Positions 7,363 through 16,453 of a DNA stretch of 32,682 nucleotides are shown in pieces. Below the pieces are notes generated by a model. It was not told where the DNA came from. It ran no database searches and saw nothing but the letters and a program-made list of their open reading frames with translations. A program made the position numbers and the translations under genes. Position 1 is the first letter of the stretch. Each line of letters opens with the position of its first letter. The DNA is from Fastidiosipila sp963510375. Lineage in GTDB: Bacteria > Bacillota > Clostridia > Saccharofermentanales > Fastidiosipilaceae. The stretch covers positions 1 through 32,682 of the forward strand of contig CAUPES010000014.1 in the NCBI GenBank assembly GCA_963510375.1, read 5' to 3'.

Positions 7363-9255
7363 ATGAATAACGAAGCAGTAAGACAAGACTTATATAATGC
7401 TGTTAATGGTGAGTGGCAAAAAACAGCAGAAATCCCTGCAGATAAGACCTCTACCGGTGGTTTCATGGACTTGGTATTGGATATCGAGAAGAAATTAATG
7501 GAAGATGTTAAGAAGATTGTTGCAGGAGAGATTAAACTAGATAATGAATATGCAGATCACTTTGTAACATATTTTAAACAAGCAAATGACTTTGAGAAAT
7601 TAGATGCAATTGGCGCAGAGCCTTTGAAACCATATTTGGATGAATTAGCATCTTATAAATCAATTGCAGATTTAGATGCAGATAGAGTTAATGTAAGTCT
7701 ACATTATGATTTGCCATTTGGCTTTGGTGTCAGCTCAGACTTGAATGACGCAAGAATTAATACTTTATACTTTGGTGAACCGGATTTGATTTTGCCAGAT
7801 AGAACTTACTATGAGAAAGCAGAACTCAATGGTGAAGCGTTGCTAGAGAAGTATGTTGAATTTACTAAAGATTACTTAGTCGCAGTTGGATACTCAGAAG
7901 CAGAAGCAGATGACTTAGCTAAGAAGACTGTTTCTCTAGATAAGAAACTAGCTAAGAGAGTTAGAAGTGCTGAGGAGAACGCTGACGTTACTAAGATGAA
8001 TAACGTTAGAACGATGGAAGAAATATCCGCATACTTAGATAACTTCGACATTGCAGCAGTTGTGAAAGAATTAGTTGGCGATGTAGATAAGGCTATTGTC
8101 CAACACCCTGAGTATTTCGAGGATCTTAAAACACTATTTAACGATGAAAACTTCGAAGAGATTAAAGCTTACATGATAGTAAACTTTGCTCTAGGTAAAA
8201 GTGATGTTCTTTCTGAGGAATTGCGTCAATTAGGTGGCAAATTCGGTATGCTTATAACAGGTCAAACAGAGTTGCAAAACCGTGAAAAACATGCATTCTA
8301 TCACGCAAAAAATACATTTAGCCAAGTAATTGGTGTTTACTATGGTCAAACATATTTCGGGGCAGAAGCACGTGAGGATGTAAGACATATGGTTGAAACA
8401 ATGATTGATGTTTACAAAGAGCGTTTGCGTAAGAATAACTGGTTGCAAGAAGATACCATTAATAATGCTATTAAGAAATTAGATAAGCTACAAATAATGG
8501 TTGGTTACCCAGATTATTATCCAGAAGAATACCAATTAATGAAGGTAGATCCTGAATTAAGTTTCTTTGAAAATAATAAAAATATAAATGATGTTAAAAC
8601 TAAATATAAACTAGAACAATATGGCAAAGAAGTAGACCACACACGTTGGGGAATGCCATCAGATATGGTAAATGCCTACTTCAATCCACTAGGAAACTTG
8701 ATTTGTTTCCCAGCAGCTATCTTGCAAGAACCATTCTATAGTTTGGAGCAAGGACCAAGCAAGAACTTCGGTGGTATCGGTGCAGTTATAGCTCATGAAA
8801 TCTCACACGGATTCGATAATAACGGTGCCAACTTCGATTCATTTGGTAACATGGTCAATTGGTGGACAGAGAGCGATTACGAAGAATTCGGCAAGAGAAC
8901 AAAAGCTGTTATTGATCAATACGAAGGCTTGCCATTTGAAGATTCTAAGGTTAATGGTAAATTGACAGTTAGCGAAAATATTGCTGACTTAGGTGGTCTA
9001 AGTTGTGCTCTAGAATCATTACAACGTGAAGATGAATATAGCCTAGAAGATTTCTTCATTAACTGGGCAAGAGTCTGGCGTAAGAAGGGTAGAAAAGAGT
9101 ATAACCAAATGTTATTAGCTTCTGACGTTCACGCACCTGCTTACTGGAGAGCTAATATGGTTCCTCAAAATCTTGATGAATTCCACGAAACTTTTGGAAC
9201 TCAAGAAGGTGACGATATGTACTTGGCACCAGAGAAGAGAATTAAGATTTGGTAA
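7363..9255 (+). CDS. pepO: M13-family zinc endopeptidase PepO
   Basis: 630 residues, the normal length of bacterial PepO. This neprilysin-family enzyme cuts short oligopeptides. Zinc site HEISH at H478-H482 (VIAHEISHGFD) with the third ligand E538 in ENIADLGG, where D542 completes the motif. The substrate-binding NAYFNP motif starts at about residue 437. There is no signal peptide or N-terminal membrane helix, so this is the cytosolic form that feeds peptide nutrition in lactic-acid-type bacteria. AAAGGAG precedes the ATG. Single-gene unit with its own promoter and a terminator at 9352-9415. Confidence 0.97.
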   Translation: MNNEAVRQDLYNAVNGEWQKTAEIPADKTSTGGFMDLVLDIEKKLMEDVKKIVAGEIKLDNEYADHFVTYFKQANDFEKLDAIGAEPLKPYLDELASYKSIADLDADRVNVSLHYDLPFGFGVSSDLNDARINTLYFGEPDLILPDRTYYEKAELNGEALLEKYVEFTKDYLVAVGYSEAEADDLAKKTVSLDKKLAKRVRSAEENADVTKMNNVRTMEEISAYLDNFDIAAVVKELVGDVDKAIVQHPEYFEDLKTLFNDENFEEIKAYMIVNFALGKSDVLSEELRQLGGKFGMLITGQTELQNREKHAFYHAKNTFSQVIGVYYGQTYFGAEAREDVRHMVETMIDVYKERLRKNNWLQEDTINNAIKKLDKLQIMVGYPDYYPEEYQLMKVDPELSFFENNKNINDVKTKYKLEQYGKEVDHTRWGMPSDMVNAYFNPLGNLICFPAAILQEPFYSLEQGPSKNFGGIGAVIAHEISHGFDNNGANFDSFGNMVNWWTESDYEEFGKRTKAVIDQYEGLPFEDSKVNGKLTVSENIADLGGLSCALESLQREDEYSLEDFFINWARVWRKKGRKEYNQMLLASDVHAPAYWRANMVPQNLDEFHETFGTQEGDDMYLAPEKRIKIW

Positions 9256-9351
9256 TTCGTTGAAGTTTAAGAGTTATCCGGCTAAGGAGTTAGAGTTTTA
9301 AATAAAACTTTAGTTGCAGCTTAGCAGTTTAAATTGTAAGAAAATTAAAGT

Positions 9352-9415
9352 CGCTACTTGTTGTTTTATCATGAATAATTTCGTGAGATATTAATTAATA
9401 GGTAGCGCTTTTTTA
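9352..9415 (+). terminator. Structured terminator after pepO
   Basis: CGCTAC (9352-9357) pairs with GTAGCG (9402-9407), followed by CTTTTTTATTT. The long loop folds further through TATC/GATA and CATG/CGTG. The rest of the 9256-9548 gap shows no gene. Confidence 0.7.
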
Positions 9416-9548
9416 TTTAGTAATTTAATCAATGATTGATATGAAAATATGGCAAAATATAAATATGGATAATATTATTAAAATTAATCAAAAACGTGAA
9501 AAAGATGAGAAAGTTACATATTAATTTGTAGGAGAAGTGAATTGATAA

Positions 9549-10055
9549 ATGAAAGTAGAGCAAAATAATTCAAAAGTGAAATTAGAAGATACTAGGAAAA
9601 ATCCTATTTATTTGGATGATGGAAGTATTATGTATAGACAGAAACCAGCCAGTACTGCTGATATTTACTTATTATATATTTCTGCATTTGCTTTGATGCT
9701 AGCAGCATTATTTATTGTTAAATTCTTTTTCCCAGGAGTTAGTACCACTATTTTAGTAATTATTTTTATAATTCTAAATATATTTTTGGAAGGCTTAATT
9801 GTGCAGAAATTGAGAAATTATAGTTTTTCAGCGCTTATACTTACAGATACATACTTGTATACGGTTCGTCGACCATTTGTAATTTTCAAGAAAGTTAAAG
9901 CAATTCCGTGGGTAGAAATAAAGTTTTTTGAAATAAAAGAAAATGCCGAATTCAAAATCTCTTTGAAAAATGGTAATAGTGTAAAGCTAAGCTTGCTTAG
10001 ACTGGAAGATTTTGACCCAGATATTTTATTAAGAGAACTAAATTCGAGAATTTAA
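9549..10055 (+). CDS. Two-helix membrane protein with PH-like C-terminal domain
   Basis: 168 residues. A hydrophilic N-terminus of about 38 residues is followed by two membrane helices at about 39-62 and 66-87 separated by a short GVS turn. A soluble tail follows with LTDTYLYTVRRPFVIFKKVKAIPWVEIKFFEI, the strand pattern of bacterial PH-like (bPH/YdbS-type) domains. Such proteins are membrane-associated and mostly uncharacterised. The spacing between AGGAG and the ATG is rather long. Flanking gaps look like its own control regions. Confidence 0.65.
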   Translation: MKVEQNNSKVKLEDTRKNPIYLDDGSIMYRQKPASTADIYLLYISAFALMLAALFIVKFFFPGVSTTILVIIFIILNIFLEGLIVQKLRNYSFSALILTDTYLYTVRRPFVIFKKVKAIPWVEIKFFEIKENAEFKISLKNGNSVKLSLLRLEDFDPDILLRELNSRI

Positions 10056-10272
10056 CTGAAATATTACAACAAAATATACAAATAAACAGTAGTTTTGATA
10101 GAGCTTATTATGTAAAAAGTATAAAGTTTGTGACTTTTAGCCTTGTTTTGGAAAATAATGTATATATCCAATGTATTTTTAAATAATTGCATGTGATAAT
10201 TAAGTTACTGAAGAGTAATTCGAAAGAATATTTTGGATAAAGGAAATTAAAAAAATAGAAAGGAGATTAAAG

Positions 10273-11109
10273 ATGGCTTTAACAAAAATAAAAGTAGCTA
10301 GAAATATTAGTAAAAAAGAGGGCACTGACTTATTAGAATTTATTATGGGTTTGGCAAATTCCGTGGAATTGTGTAGACAGATAGCCTATGAGTTAGATGA
10401 CTCTACTTTGGCTGAAGTCAACAAAGAATGGGAAGATTTTGTATTAGCAGAAGATGCTAAACGTAGGAAGAGATATGAAGAAGATCAAGAATATAGAGAG
10501 ATCTTTGATAATCTTAAACCTGAGAATGTGGAAGTATCAGAGATTTTCGATGTTTTGTTGAAAGCAAACTTGGCGATTATCAAGGAAGAGGAAAGAGTAG
10601 ATGATTTTTTCTTTGTTGATCCAGAGGAGAATTTTGAACTGGATACTGAAGCGTTAGATTTAGACATTGAAGATAACCCCGAAATTGCAGCACTTAGTGA
10701 AGCGCTAGCTAGCAGAGTTGAGCCAAGAAACAATCAGGGCAACTCAGATAGAGAAGAAATAAGTGAAGTGGATATTTACTATATTCCTTTTAAAGATGAA
10801 AAAAATGCATCTATAGCTGTACGTCACAGCCGTTTGAACATCGATGGTAGCGGACCTATATATGAATTTGTTAAATTTGATCTAAGTAAGCCGGAATTTA
10901 AAGAGACAATCAGATCAGAATTAGGAGAAAGTTTATTTAAGGAACCAATTATCATAGAAGAGTTTAAATTTAAGAGTCCGCTATTCTATACAGACGACAG
11001 ACCTATTATGAATATCTCAACTGAAGGGCAAGAGATAGTTCTGAAATTAAATGAGAAAGAGTTGGAAGAATTTAGAAAACTAGGAATTGAATACATAGAT
11101 TTTAAATAG
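10273..11109 (+). CDS. Acidic hypothetical protein
   Basis: 278 residues, cytosolic, with a helical N-terminal half (SVELCRQIAYELDDSTLAEV) and a very acidic middle around residues 85-130. The C-terminal half is predicted beta-rich, with SEVDIYYIPFKDEKNASIAV and a final LNEKELEEFRKLGIEYIDF. The start is well supported by GAAAGGAG. A strong terminator follows. The 217 bases upstream contain no other gene. The family is not recognised. Its acidity recalls the protein at 22120-22911, but the sequences do not visibly align. Confidence 0.7.
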   Translation: MALTKIKVARNISKKEGTDLLEFIMGLANSVELCRQIAYELDDSTLAEVNKEWEDFVLAEDAKRRKRYEEDQEYREIFDNLKPENVEVSEIFDVLLKANLAIIKEEERVDDFFFVDPEENFELDTEALDLDIEDNPEIAALSEALASRVEPRNNQGNSDREEISEVDIYYIPFKDEKNASIAVRHSRLNIDGSGPIYEFVKFDLSKPEFKETIRSELGESLFKEPIIIEEFKFKSPLFYTDDRPIMNISTEGQEIVLKLNEKELEEFRKLGIEYIDFK

Positions 11110-11122
11110 TTATAGGCATAAG

Positions 11123-11155
11123 AAACCTGCAGATGCAAAAACTGCAGGTTTTTAG
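11123..11155 (+). terminator. Strong intrinsic terminator
   Basis: AAACCTGCAG (11123-11132) and CTGCAGGTTT (11142-11151) form a perfect 10-bp stem with loop ATGCAAAAA, ending in a T-run. It may act in both directions. Confidence 0.88.
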
Positions 11156-11358
11156 AATTTAAGAAATTAATCAGATTAAATCTATTGAAAAACTAAATAT
11201 AGAATCTGGTATTAAAAAGAAGATACTCTGTTAAATTTATTTGGAATTTTAAAGTTATATTAGTCAATTTTAATTACATAATTAAATTATTATTATAATT
11301 TTTATAAATAGTGTATTAGATCATGTTATTAGATGTGCAAAAATAAAGACTTATGTTT

Positions 11359-12690
11359 TTATTTAGTTACAATCCAATGACCATCTCGTTTTGATCCAAT
11401 TCTTTTAATCATCTTCTTTTCTTGTAACGATTTAAATGTTCTCTCTATAGTTCTTTTGGTTACACCTATTATTTCTGCAAGTTCAATTGATGTTAGGCTT
11501 GAATTGTCTATTAGAAGTTCAATAACTTTATGTTCCGTTTTATTCAAACCGACATTCAAACCGACATTCAAACCGACACTTCGATTGTCAATTTGGTTAA
11601 TTACTTCTTTTTCAAATGGGATGGTACACTTAATATAATTAATTTGAATTTCAAAAACTTCTTTACCGTATTTTTCTATAATTGTTGGTATACCGTGTCC
11701 AGTATGCTCTGTAAGACCCATAGTTAAAAATATTCTCATTAATGTAGCATTTCTAGGTTTACTAATCCCATCATAAAACTGCTCTTTTGTCATTCCATAT
11801 GGAAGTCCACCATGGGATAGTATTTCAAGTCTATTATGAAACATTGAAATTTGTGGCTCAGTAATTGTCCAATCATTGTGAACTAAAGCATTTAAAATTG
11901 CTTCATTTACACAATCAAAATCAAATAAATATGTATCTTTTCTTGGTCTAACTGTGGTATCAGAAATACAAATATTTTCAGCTTGTAATCTGTTTTTAAT
12001 TTTTCCGTAAGTTGTTAAAATGCATCCATAACCATAATCACTTCTTTCAGAAATTGATGCTTTATTTTCTCCTTGGAATTTGACGAAAATAAAAGGGATA
12101 TTATTTTTATCCGACAATAATTCCGCAAGCAAATTATATTTTACAGTCGAATTTCTTAAATTCAAATTTGTTTCAAAAGACTTTTCGTCTAAATGATAAT
12201 TTTTTTCTGAATAATATATTTTAAGTTCTCTAAAGGATAAATTAGATGAGTTTGCAGTTTTCATAAGCATATATTCGTTATCTATAAATTTTTTTTCATA
12301 TCTAATTTTAATTTGTTCAGATGTCATTTCTTTACTGGTTGTTCCTATTCTTATAGTACATCCAGATGATGAAAATCCGTATTTTTTTTGACAATAAATA
12401 TGATGATATCCTTTATTAACATGAACTAAAACAATGGTTTTACCTTGATCGAATTTAATCTCTGAACTGATTTCATCCTGTGGGTTCGGTTCTATTTGAC
12501 TTGTTATAATATCAGATATTTTCTTCAGTACTTCATCTACTTTATTTACGCCTACTACATCACCATTATCTTTTACTCCAATAATGATTGTACCACCTGC
12601 ACCATTAAGAAAAGATACTATTTCTCTTGCAATATTATCAGTATATTTTTCTTTTAATTCTAAAGTTTCCGACTCAATATATTTGTTCAT
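11359..12690 (-). CDS. AlbA_2 (Schlafen-like) plus GHKL ATPase-fold transcriptional regulator with VGLN repeats
   Basis: 443 residues. An N-terminal AlbA_2 domain runs from about 5 to 120 (ETLELKEKYTDNIAREIVSF, then GGTIIIGVKDNGDVVGV). A RecG-C/HATPase_c_4-type region follows (AILNALVHNDW, HNRLEILSHGGLP, TGHGIPTIIEKYG). The winged helix at the C-terminus contains LTSIELAEIIGVTKRTIERT. Between these lies a linker of three VGLN tetrapeptides, encoded by perfect 12-bp DNA repeats. Such proteins are called putative transcriptional regulators and are often acquired laterally. AAGGAG sits 6 bases before the ATG. A perfect inverted repeat 53-79 bases upstream of the start shares AAACCGACA with the coding repeats. 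Confidence 0.88.
   Translation of the reverse strand: MNKYIESETLELKEKYTDNIAREIVSFLNGAGGTIIIGVKDNGDVVGVNKVDEVLKKISDIITSQIEPNPQDEISSEIKFDQGKTIVLVHVNKGYHHIYCQKKYGFSSSGCTIRIGTTSKEMTSEQIKIRYEKKFIDNEYMLMKTANSSNLSFRELKIYYSEKNYHLDEKSFETNLNLRNSTVKYNLLAELLSDKNNIPFIFVKFQGENKASISERSDYGYGCILTTYGKIKNRLQAENICISDTTVRPRKDTYLFDFDCVNEAILNALVHNDWTITEPQISMFHNRLEILSHGGLPYGMTKEQFYDGISKPRNATLMRIFLTMGLTEHTGHGIPTIIEKYGKEVFEIQINYIKCTIPFEKEVINQIDNRSVGLNVGLNVGLNKTEHKVIELLIDNSSLTSIELAEIIGVTKRTIERTFKSLQEKKMIKRIGSKRDGHWIVTK
11543..11578. repeat. Three perfect 12-bp tandem repeats inside the AlbA_2 regulator gene
   Basis: TTCAAACCGACA occurs three times without a mismatch (11543-11554, 11555-11566, 11567-11578). On the coding strand each copy encodes one VGLN unit. 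The core AAACCGACA is the same as the arms of the inverted repeat at 12743-12769. Confidence 0.95.
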
Positions 12691-12742
12691 GGCACACTCC
12701 TTCAGTGTAATTATTGTACCATCTTTGCGATGTTTATAAGAT

Positions 12743-12769
12743 ATAAACCGACATCTCTTGTCGGTTTAT
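12743..12769. promoter_or_regulatory. Perfect 11-bp inverted repeat upstream of the AlbA_2 regulator
   Basis: ATAAACCGACA (12743-12753), spacer TCTCT, TGTCGGTTTAT (12759-12769). It lies upstream of the regulator's probable -10 (TACAAT on the minus strand, just before the leader) and shows no U-run, so an operator is more likely than a terminator for the upstream ABC operon. Confidence 0.75.
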
Positions 12770-12838
12770 GAGCTTAATTTATTAAAAAAAGGAGATTAAA
12801 CGTTTTTATATGCAACTAACACTAAAACTTAGCTCTAA

Positions 12839-13582
12839 CTAAATCTTACTCAAAAAGCGTTTCAAATTTTCTGAGCTTGGATTTTCAAAAATCTCTTGTG
12901 GACTACCAATTTCTTCTATTGAACCTTCATGCATGAAGCAGATCTTATTAGATACATCTTTAGCGAAGTTCATCATGTGCGATACAATAACCAGACTAAT
13001 ATCCTCATTAGATAGAGCAGTCATAACTTCTAAGACTTCAGCGGTCATCGCAGGATCCAATGCAGAAGTAGGCTCATCAAATAAGATTAATTCGGGGTCC
13101 ATAGCTAGGGTTCTAGCGATAGCTACTCTTTGCTGTTGACCACCAGAAAGTTGTCTGGGTAGAGCATTAACATATGCATCCATGTTAACCTTTTTTAGCA
13201 TTTCAATAGCTTTAGCTTCGGCTTCAGATTTTGTACGTGACAGGACTTTAATCTGTCCTAGGGTGCAATTTTCTAGGACGGTGAGATTTTCAAAAAGATT
13301 AAATTGTTGGAATACCATACCAACTTTAGATCTGAATTTCCTACGATCAAAATTTGGGTTTAGAATGGATTGACCGTGATAGAAGATATCGCCGGAGCTA
13401 GGTTCTTCCATAAGATTAAGGCACCTTAGTAGAGTTGACTTACCAGTTCCAGAAGAACCAATAATGCTAATAATGTCGTTAGGATAGATATCTAAATTTA
13501 CATTTTTTACAATTCTATTTTGACCAAAGTCTTTACTTAAATTCTTAAGAGAAAGAATTGCTTTATTTGTTTCTATTTCCAT
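12839..13582 (-). CDS. Amino-acid ABC transporter ATPase (GlnQ type, probably lysine)
   Basis: 247 residues. Walker A GSSGTGKST (42-50), Q-loop in MVFQQFNLFENL, signature LSGGQQQRVAIART (from 145), Walker B LILFDEPTSALDP (from 165) and the switch histidine in LVIVSHMM. This is the polar amino-acid uptake subfamily, two copies of which power import. It lies 27 bases after the fused binding protein-permease gene and so belongs to the lysine-riboswitch operon; lysine specificity is inferred from that switch. The cytosolic enzyme is probably the last gene of the operon. Confidence 0.95.
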   Translation of the reverse strand: MEIETNKAILSLKNLSKDFGQNRIVKNVNLDIYPNDIISIIGSSGTGKSTLLRCLNLMEEPSSGDIFYHGQSILNPNFDRRKFRSKVGMVFQQFNLFENLTVLENCTLGQIKVLSRTKSEAEAKAIEMLKKVNMDAYVNALPRQLSGGQQQRVAIARTLAMDPELILFDEPTSALDPAMTAEVLEVMTALSNEDISLVIVSHMMNFAKDVSNKICFMHEGSIEEIGSPQEIFENPSSENLKRFLSKI

Positions 13583-13609
13583 AAAATTCTCCTTGTCATT
13601 GATTTTTAA

Positions 13610-15226
13610 CTAAGCAGAGGCGCTTTGTAAACTGAAATCCTTGGTTTGACCTGTCTTTTTGCCTATCCAGTTGATTAATCTTGTCGCAGCAAAAGTTAAG
13701 ACAAAATAAATTATTGCTGTTAATAAGTAGGTGTGGAATATTTTGAGATTGGTACCCGCAACAGACTTAGTTACGAAGAATAATTCTGTGACAGAGATGA
13801 CGTTTAAGACAGATGAATCTTTGATGTTAACAACAAATTCGTTACCTATTGTAGGGAGAATTGTCTTAATTGTTTGAGGAAGAATGACATGGATCATGCT
13901 TTGCCAATGGTTAAGACCTATTGATTTACAAGCTTCAAACTGCCCCTTACTAATGGAACTAATTCCACCTTTAACTACTTCACTCATGTAAGCTCCAGTG
14001 TTTATAGAAACAATTAGTAGAGCCGCACCAATTGAAGTCATATCAATATTTAAGAAAAGCTTGCTACCATAGAAAATTAACATTGCTTGAACCATCATAG
14101 GAGTACCACGGAAGATTTCAACATAGGCATTTAATAAAAATTGGATGATTGCTAAAACGGTTTTAGTGAACCTATTTTTGTCATTGAGAGGGATTTCTCT
14201 AACTATTTGCACTAGTAGTCCAATTATAAATCCGACTAGAGTTGAGATTACTGCGATAAAGAGGGTTACTCCTGCGCCACGTAAAAACAAAGGCCAATAC
14301 TCTTCAAGAATATCTATGCTTGTTGGCCAGAAACCTTCTCTTTTTTCTGAAGTATCAACTGTATAGCTGATCATGGTTTCCATTGCTTCTTTTCGTTCTG
14401 CTTCAGAGATTTTTGCCAAAGCTGTATTGACATCATTTAGAAGCGGGGAGCCTTTACGAAGACCAATGGCTATAGAAGTATCTTCAATTTTGGTCTCAAA
14501 ACCATTTTCAGAAGTAAATTCTACATAAGTTAAGCTAGTGTTAGCACTTGTTGCCGCTATAGCTCCTGGTCTCTCAGATACATAAGCATCAAGTTTGCCC
14601 GAAAGTAATGAAGCTATCATGGTTGGGAATGTATCTAGAGCAGTTTCTGGAACTAATTCTTGAATCTGCTTCAAAACTTCGTAGTGGAAAGTATTAATTT
14701 GAGCTGTTACTTTAGCATCTTTGAAGTCTTGAATAGAAGTAGCTTTTTCATAGTTGGAGCCTTTTCGTACTACCATTACTAGGTCTGAAGTGTAGTACGT
14801 ATTACTGAAATCAATTGCCTGTTTACGCTCTTCTGTAGGGCTCATTCCAGCAATGATAGCATCAATTTTGCCTGAATTTAAAGCCGGAACTAGACCGTCC
14901 CATTCGAGTTTGATTATCTCCAGTTTCAGACCTAAGGCGGAGGCTATTTTGTTCGCCATCCAGACATCATAACCGTTGACGTATTCACCAGGACTATTAT
15001 TAATCGCAAATGCTGAATTCTTATTATTGCTCTGTGACCAGTTGAAAGGAGTGTAATTAGCTTCCAAACCAACTCTGAATATCCCTGGGTCTTCAGTTCC
15101 ATTCTCGACAGCTTTTAGCTGATGTGGCAATTGTAGAGTGATTAGCAAAAATAAACTGATAATTATAGCAATCCAGTTTCTACAAGTTCTCTTGTTATTT
15201 TGGTAATTTTGAATCCTTGTTTTCAT
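13610..15226 (-). CDS. Fused substrate-binding protein and permease of an amino-acid ABC transporter (probably lysine)
   Basis: 538 residues joining two functions. A signal-anchor (about 19-39) is followed by a periplasmic-binding-type domain, SBP_bac_3 (about 48-290). It contains FRVGLEANYTPFNWSQ, a KLEWDGLVPALNSGKIDAII segment and FSNTYYTSDLVMVV. The C-terminal part (about 310-525) is a permease with several helices and the ATPase-docking EAA loop around EACKSIGLNHWQSMIHVILP. Such GlnP-like fusions are common in Lactobacillales and relatives. The leader mRNA carries a lysine riboswitch, which suggests lysine as substrate. TAGGAGG precedes the ATG. Confidence 0.94.
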   Translation of the reverse strand: MKTRIQNYQNNKRTCRNWIAIIISLFLLITLQLPHQLKAVENGTEDPGIFRVGLEANYTPFNWSQSNNKNSAFAINNSPGEYVNGYDVWMANKIASALGLKLEIIKLEWDGLVPALNSGKIDAIIAGMSPTEERKQAIDFSNTYYTSDLVMVVRKGSNYEKATSIQDFKDAKVTAQINTFHYEVLKQIQELVPETALDTFPTMIASLLSGKLDAYVSERPGAIAATSANTSLTYVEFTSENGFETKIEDTSIAIGLRKGSPLLNDVNTALAKISEAERKEAMETMISYTVDTSEKREGFWPTSIDILEEYWPLFLRGAGVTLFIAVISTLVGFIIGLLVQIVREIPLNDKNRFTKTVLAIIQFLLNAYVEIFRGTPMMVQAMLIFYGSKLFLNIDMTSIGAALLIVSINTGAYMSEVVKGGISSISKGQFEACKSIGLNHWQSMIHVILPQTIKTILPTIGNEFVVNIKDSSVLNVISVTELFFVTKSVAGTNLKIFHTYLLTAIIYFVLTFAATRLINWIGKKTGQTKDFSLQSASA

Positions 15227-15261
15227 ATAGCCTCCTAATATTATGGAAAGCTACGAGACTT

Positions 15262-15305
15262 TTGAGAAAGAAAAAGGGGAGAGCTTTATAAATGTGCTTT
15301 CCCCT
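15262..15305 (-). terminator. Riboswitch expression platform: intrinsic terminator
   Basis: On the minus strand AGGGGAAAGC (15305-15296) pairs with GCTCTCCCCT (15284-15275) with one mismatch, followed by TTTTTCTTT. It sits between the lysine aptamer and the start codon, so lysine binding would end transcription early. Confidence 0.85.
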
Positions 15306-15324
15306 TGCTAGTCATTCTGTAGTA

Positions 15325-15495
15325 AGCCAAGTTAGCACTCCATTGAATTTGCTTCTGATTCAATGACAGTAATACACCTATTTGATGTATTCCCAGCATT
15401 TAACATGCCTGTTAAATACTTCGGCGATAATTCCTTTCCAAAGCTTCTACGACTGCCGCCTTCACTAAGTACTCTTAAATACCGCGCCTCTATTT
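15325..15495 (-). promoter_or_regulatory. Lysine riboswitch (L-box) aptamer
   Basis: The minus strand reads the conserved L-box blocks in order: AGAGGCGCG, AGTACTTAGTGAAGGCGGC, GGAATTATCGCCGAAG, GCTGGGAAT, TATTACTGTCATT and GGAGTGCTA. Spacing and order match the five-stem lysine aptamer, and a terminator follows. Transcription of the transporter genes should fall when lysine is plentiful. End positions are approximate. Confidence 0.95.
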
Positions 15496-15556
15496 TTATA
15501 TTTTCCATTTGCATAGATTGTCTTTAACACTTAAGTCAATACAAATAGTACAAATA

Positions 15557-15585
15557 ATCTTAGTGGCAAAACTGTTTCCTGTCAA
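15557..15585 (-). promoter_or_regulatory. Promoter of the lysine-riboswitch operon
   Basis: On the minus strand TTGACA (15585-15580), a 17-base spacer and TAAGAT (15562-15557). A second -35-like TTGACT at 15539-15534 has only a poor -10. Confidence 0.6.
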
Positions 15586-15592
15586 ATTAAAT

Positions 15593-16453
15593 TTATTGCT
15601 TAGCTGAATCCTTGTCTGTTTTAAGGTCGTAAGCCTTTAGGACTGCTTGCATAATTTTTACCACAGCTCCATCATTATTACTTGGGCCAATATATTTAGC
15701 TGCTGCACGAATATCATCATTAGCACTAGCAACAGCGAAGCTAAAGTCAGCTTCTGCCATCATGCTCAGGTCATTATAGTTATCTGCAACCACGAGAGTT
15801 TCAGATTTATCAATATTGAATTCATCTTGAAGATGTAGGATTGCACGCCCTTTGCTAACTGACATAGGCATAACATCGACCCAGTCAATTCCTCCTATGG
15901 TTACAGAATAATTTTTTTCGAAATCCTTTTTATAGAAATCGTTATAGGCTTGTAGACTGGTTTTATCTGGGAAATATATGGAGATTTTTGTAATAGGAGA
16001 ATCTACTTCATCTAAATTATCTATTAAAGTTACAGCAGACATGAAGTACTCAATGTCTTCCTTGGCATTGGAATTATTTTTGCTTAAATATGCCTCGTTT
16101 TCACCGATCAAAACTCCAATATGATTATGCTCTTCAAAATACTGCCAAAAAGTTTCTAGTTCTTTTTTACTTAAAGATTCAGAGTAAACAGGTTCTCCAT
16201 GGAATTCAGCCTTGCCACCGTTGTCAGAAATGATGATTAGATCATTAGTCATTGGCTGAAAAAGCTCTCTTAAATTGAAAATAGGTCTACCACTGGCAAC
16301 AGCCATTTTTATACCTTTATCCATAATTGCTTGCATTGTAGGAAATAAGCCATCAGGTAAATTTCCCCAGTCATCTAGAGTGGTTCCGTCAACATCTATT
16401 GCAATTAATTTAACTTTTTCTAAGTTTGGTATTTTATTCAAATTTTCTATCAT
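15593..16453 (-). CDS. Cof-type HAD-superfamily phosphatase
   Basis: 286 residues. The nucleophile motif IAIDVDGTTLDD has D20 and D22. Motif II lies in MAVASGR, the C2-type cap is in the middle, and motif IV is DNYNDLSM (D224-D228). This is the Cof/YidA subfamily, which dephosphorylates sugar phosphates, phosphorylated cofactors or similar small molecules; the substrate cannot be read from sequence. It ends 8 bases before the promoter of the lysine transport operon and starts opposite the phosphodiesterase gene. It may read into the transporter operon, since no terminator is visible between them. Confidence 0.92.
   Translation of the reverse strand: MIENLNKIPNLEKVKLIAIDVDGTTLDDWGNLPDGLFPTMQAIMDKGIKMAVASGRPIFNLRELFQPMTNDLIIISDNGGKAEFHGEPVYSESLSKKELETFWQYFEEHNHIGVLIGENEAYLSKNNSNAKEDIEYFMSAVTLIDNLDEVDSPITKISIYFPDKTSLQAYNDFYKKDFEKNYSVTIGGIDWVDVMPMSVSKGRAILHLQDEFNIDKSETLVVADNYNDLSMMAEADFSFAVASANDDIRAAAKYIGPSNNDGAVVKIMQAVLKAYDLKTDKDSAKQ

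Noticed and set aside
11543..11578. Tandem repeats as a CRISPR-like or satellite array
   Set aside because: Only three 12-bp units, in frame within a gene, without spacers.
11530..11727. Plus-strand frame with repeated Gln-Thr-Asp units
   Set aside because: It is the antisense reading of the VGLN repeats inside the AlbA_2 regulator gene.
12743..12769. Inverted repeat as terminator of the ABC transporter operon
   Set aside because: No U-run follows on the minus strand, and the sharing of AAACCGACA with the coding repeats favours an operator.
15332..15514. 60-residue open frame on the minus strand between the HAD phosphatase and transporter genes
   Set aside because: It lies wholly inside the lysine riboswitch, whose conserved RNA blocks explain the sequence.
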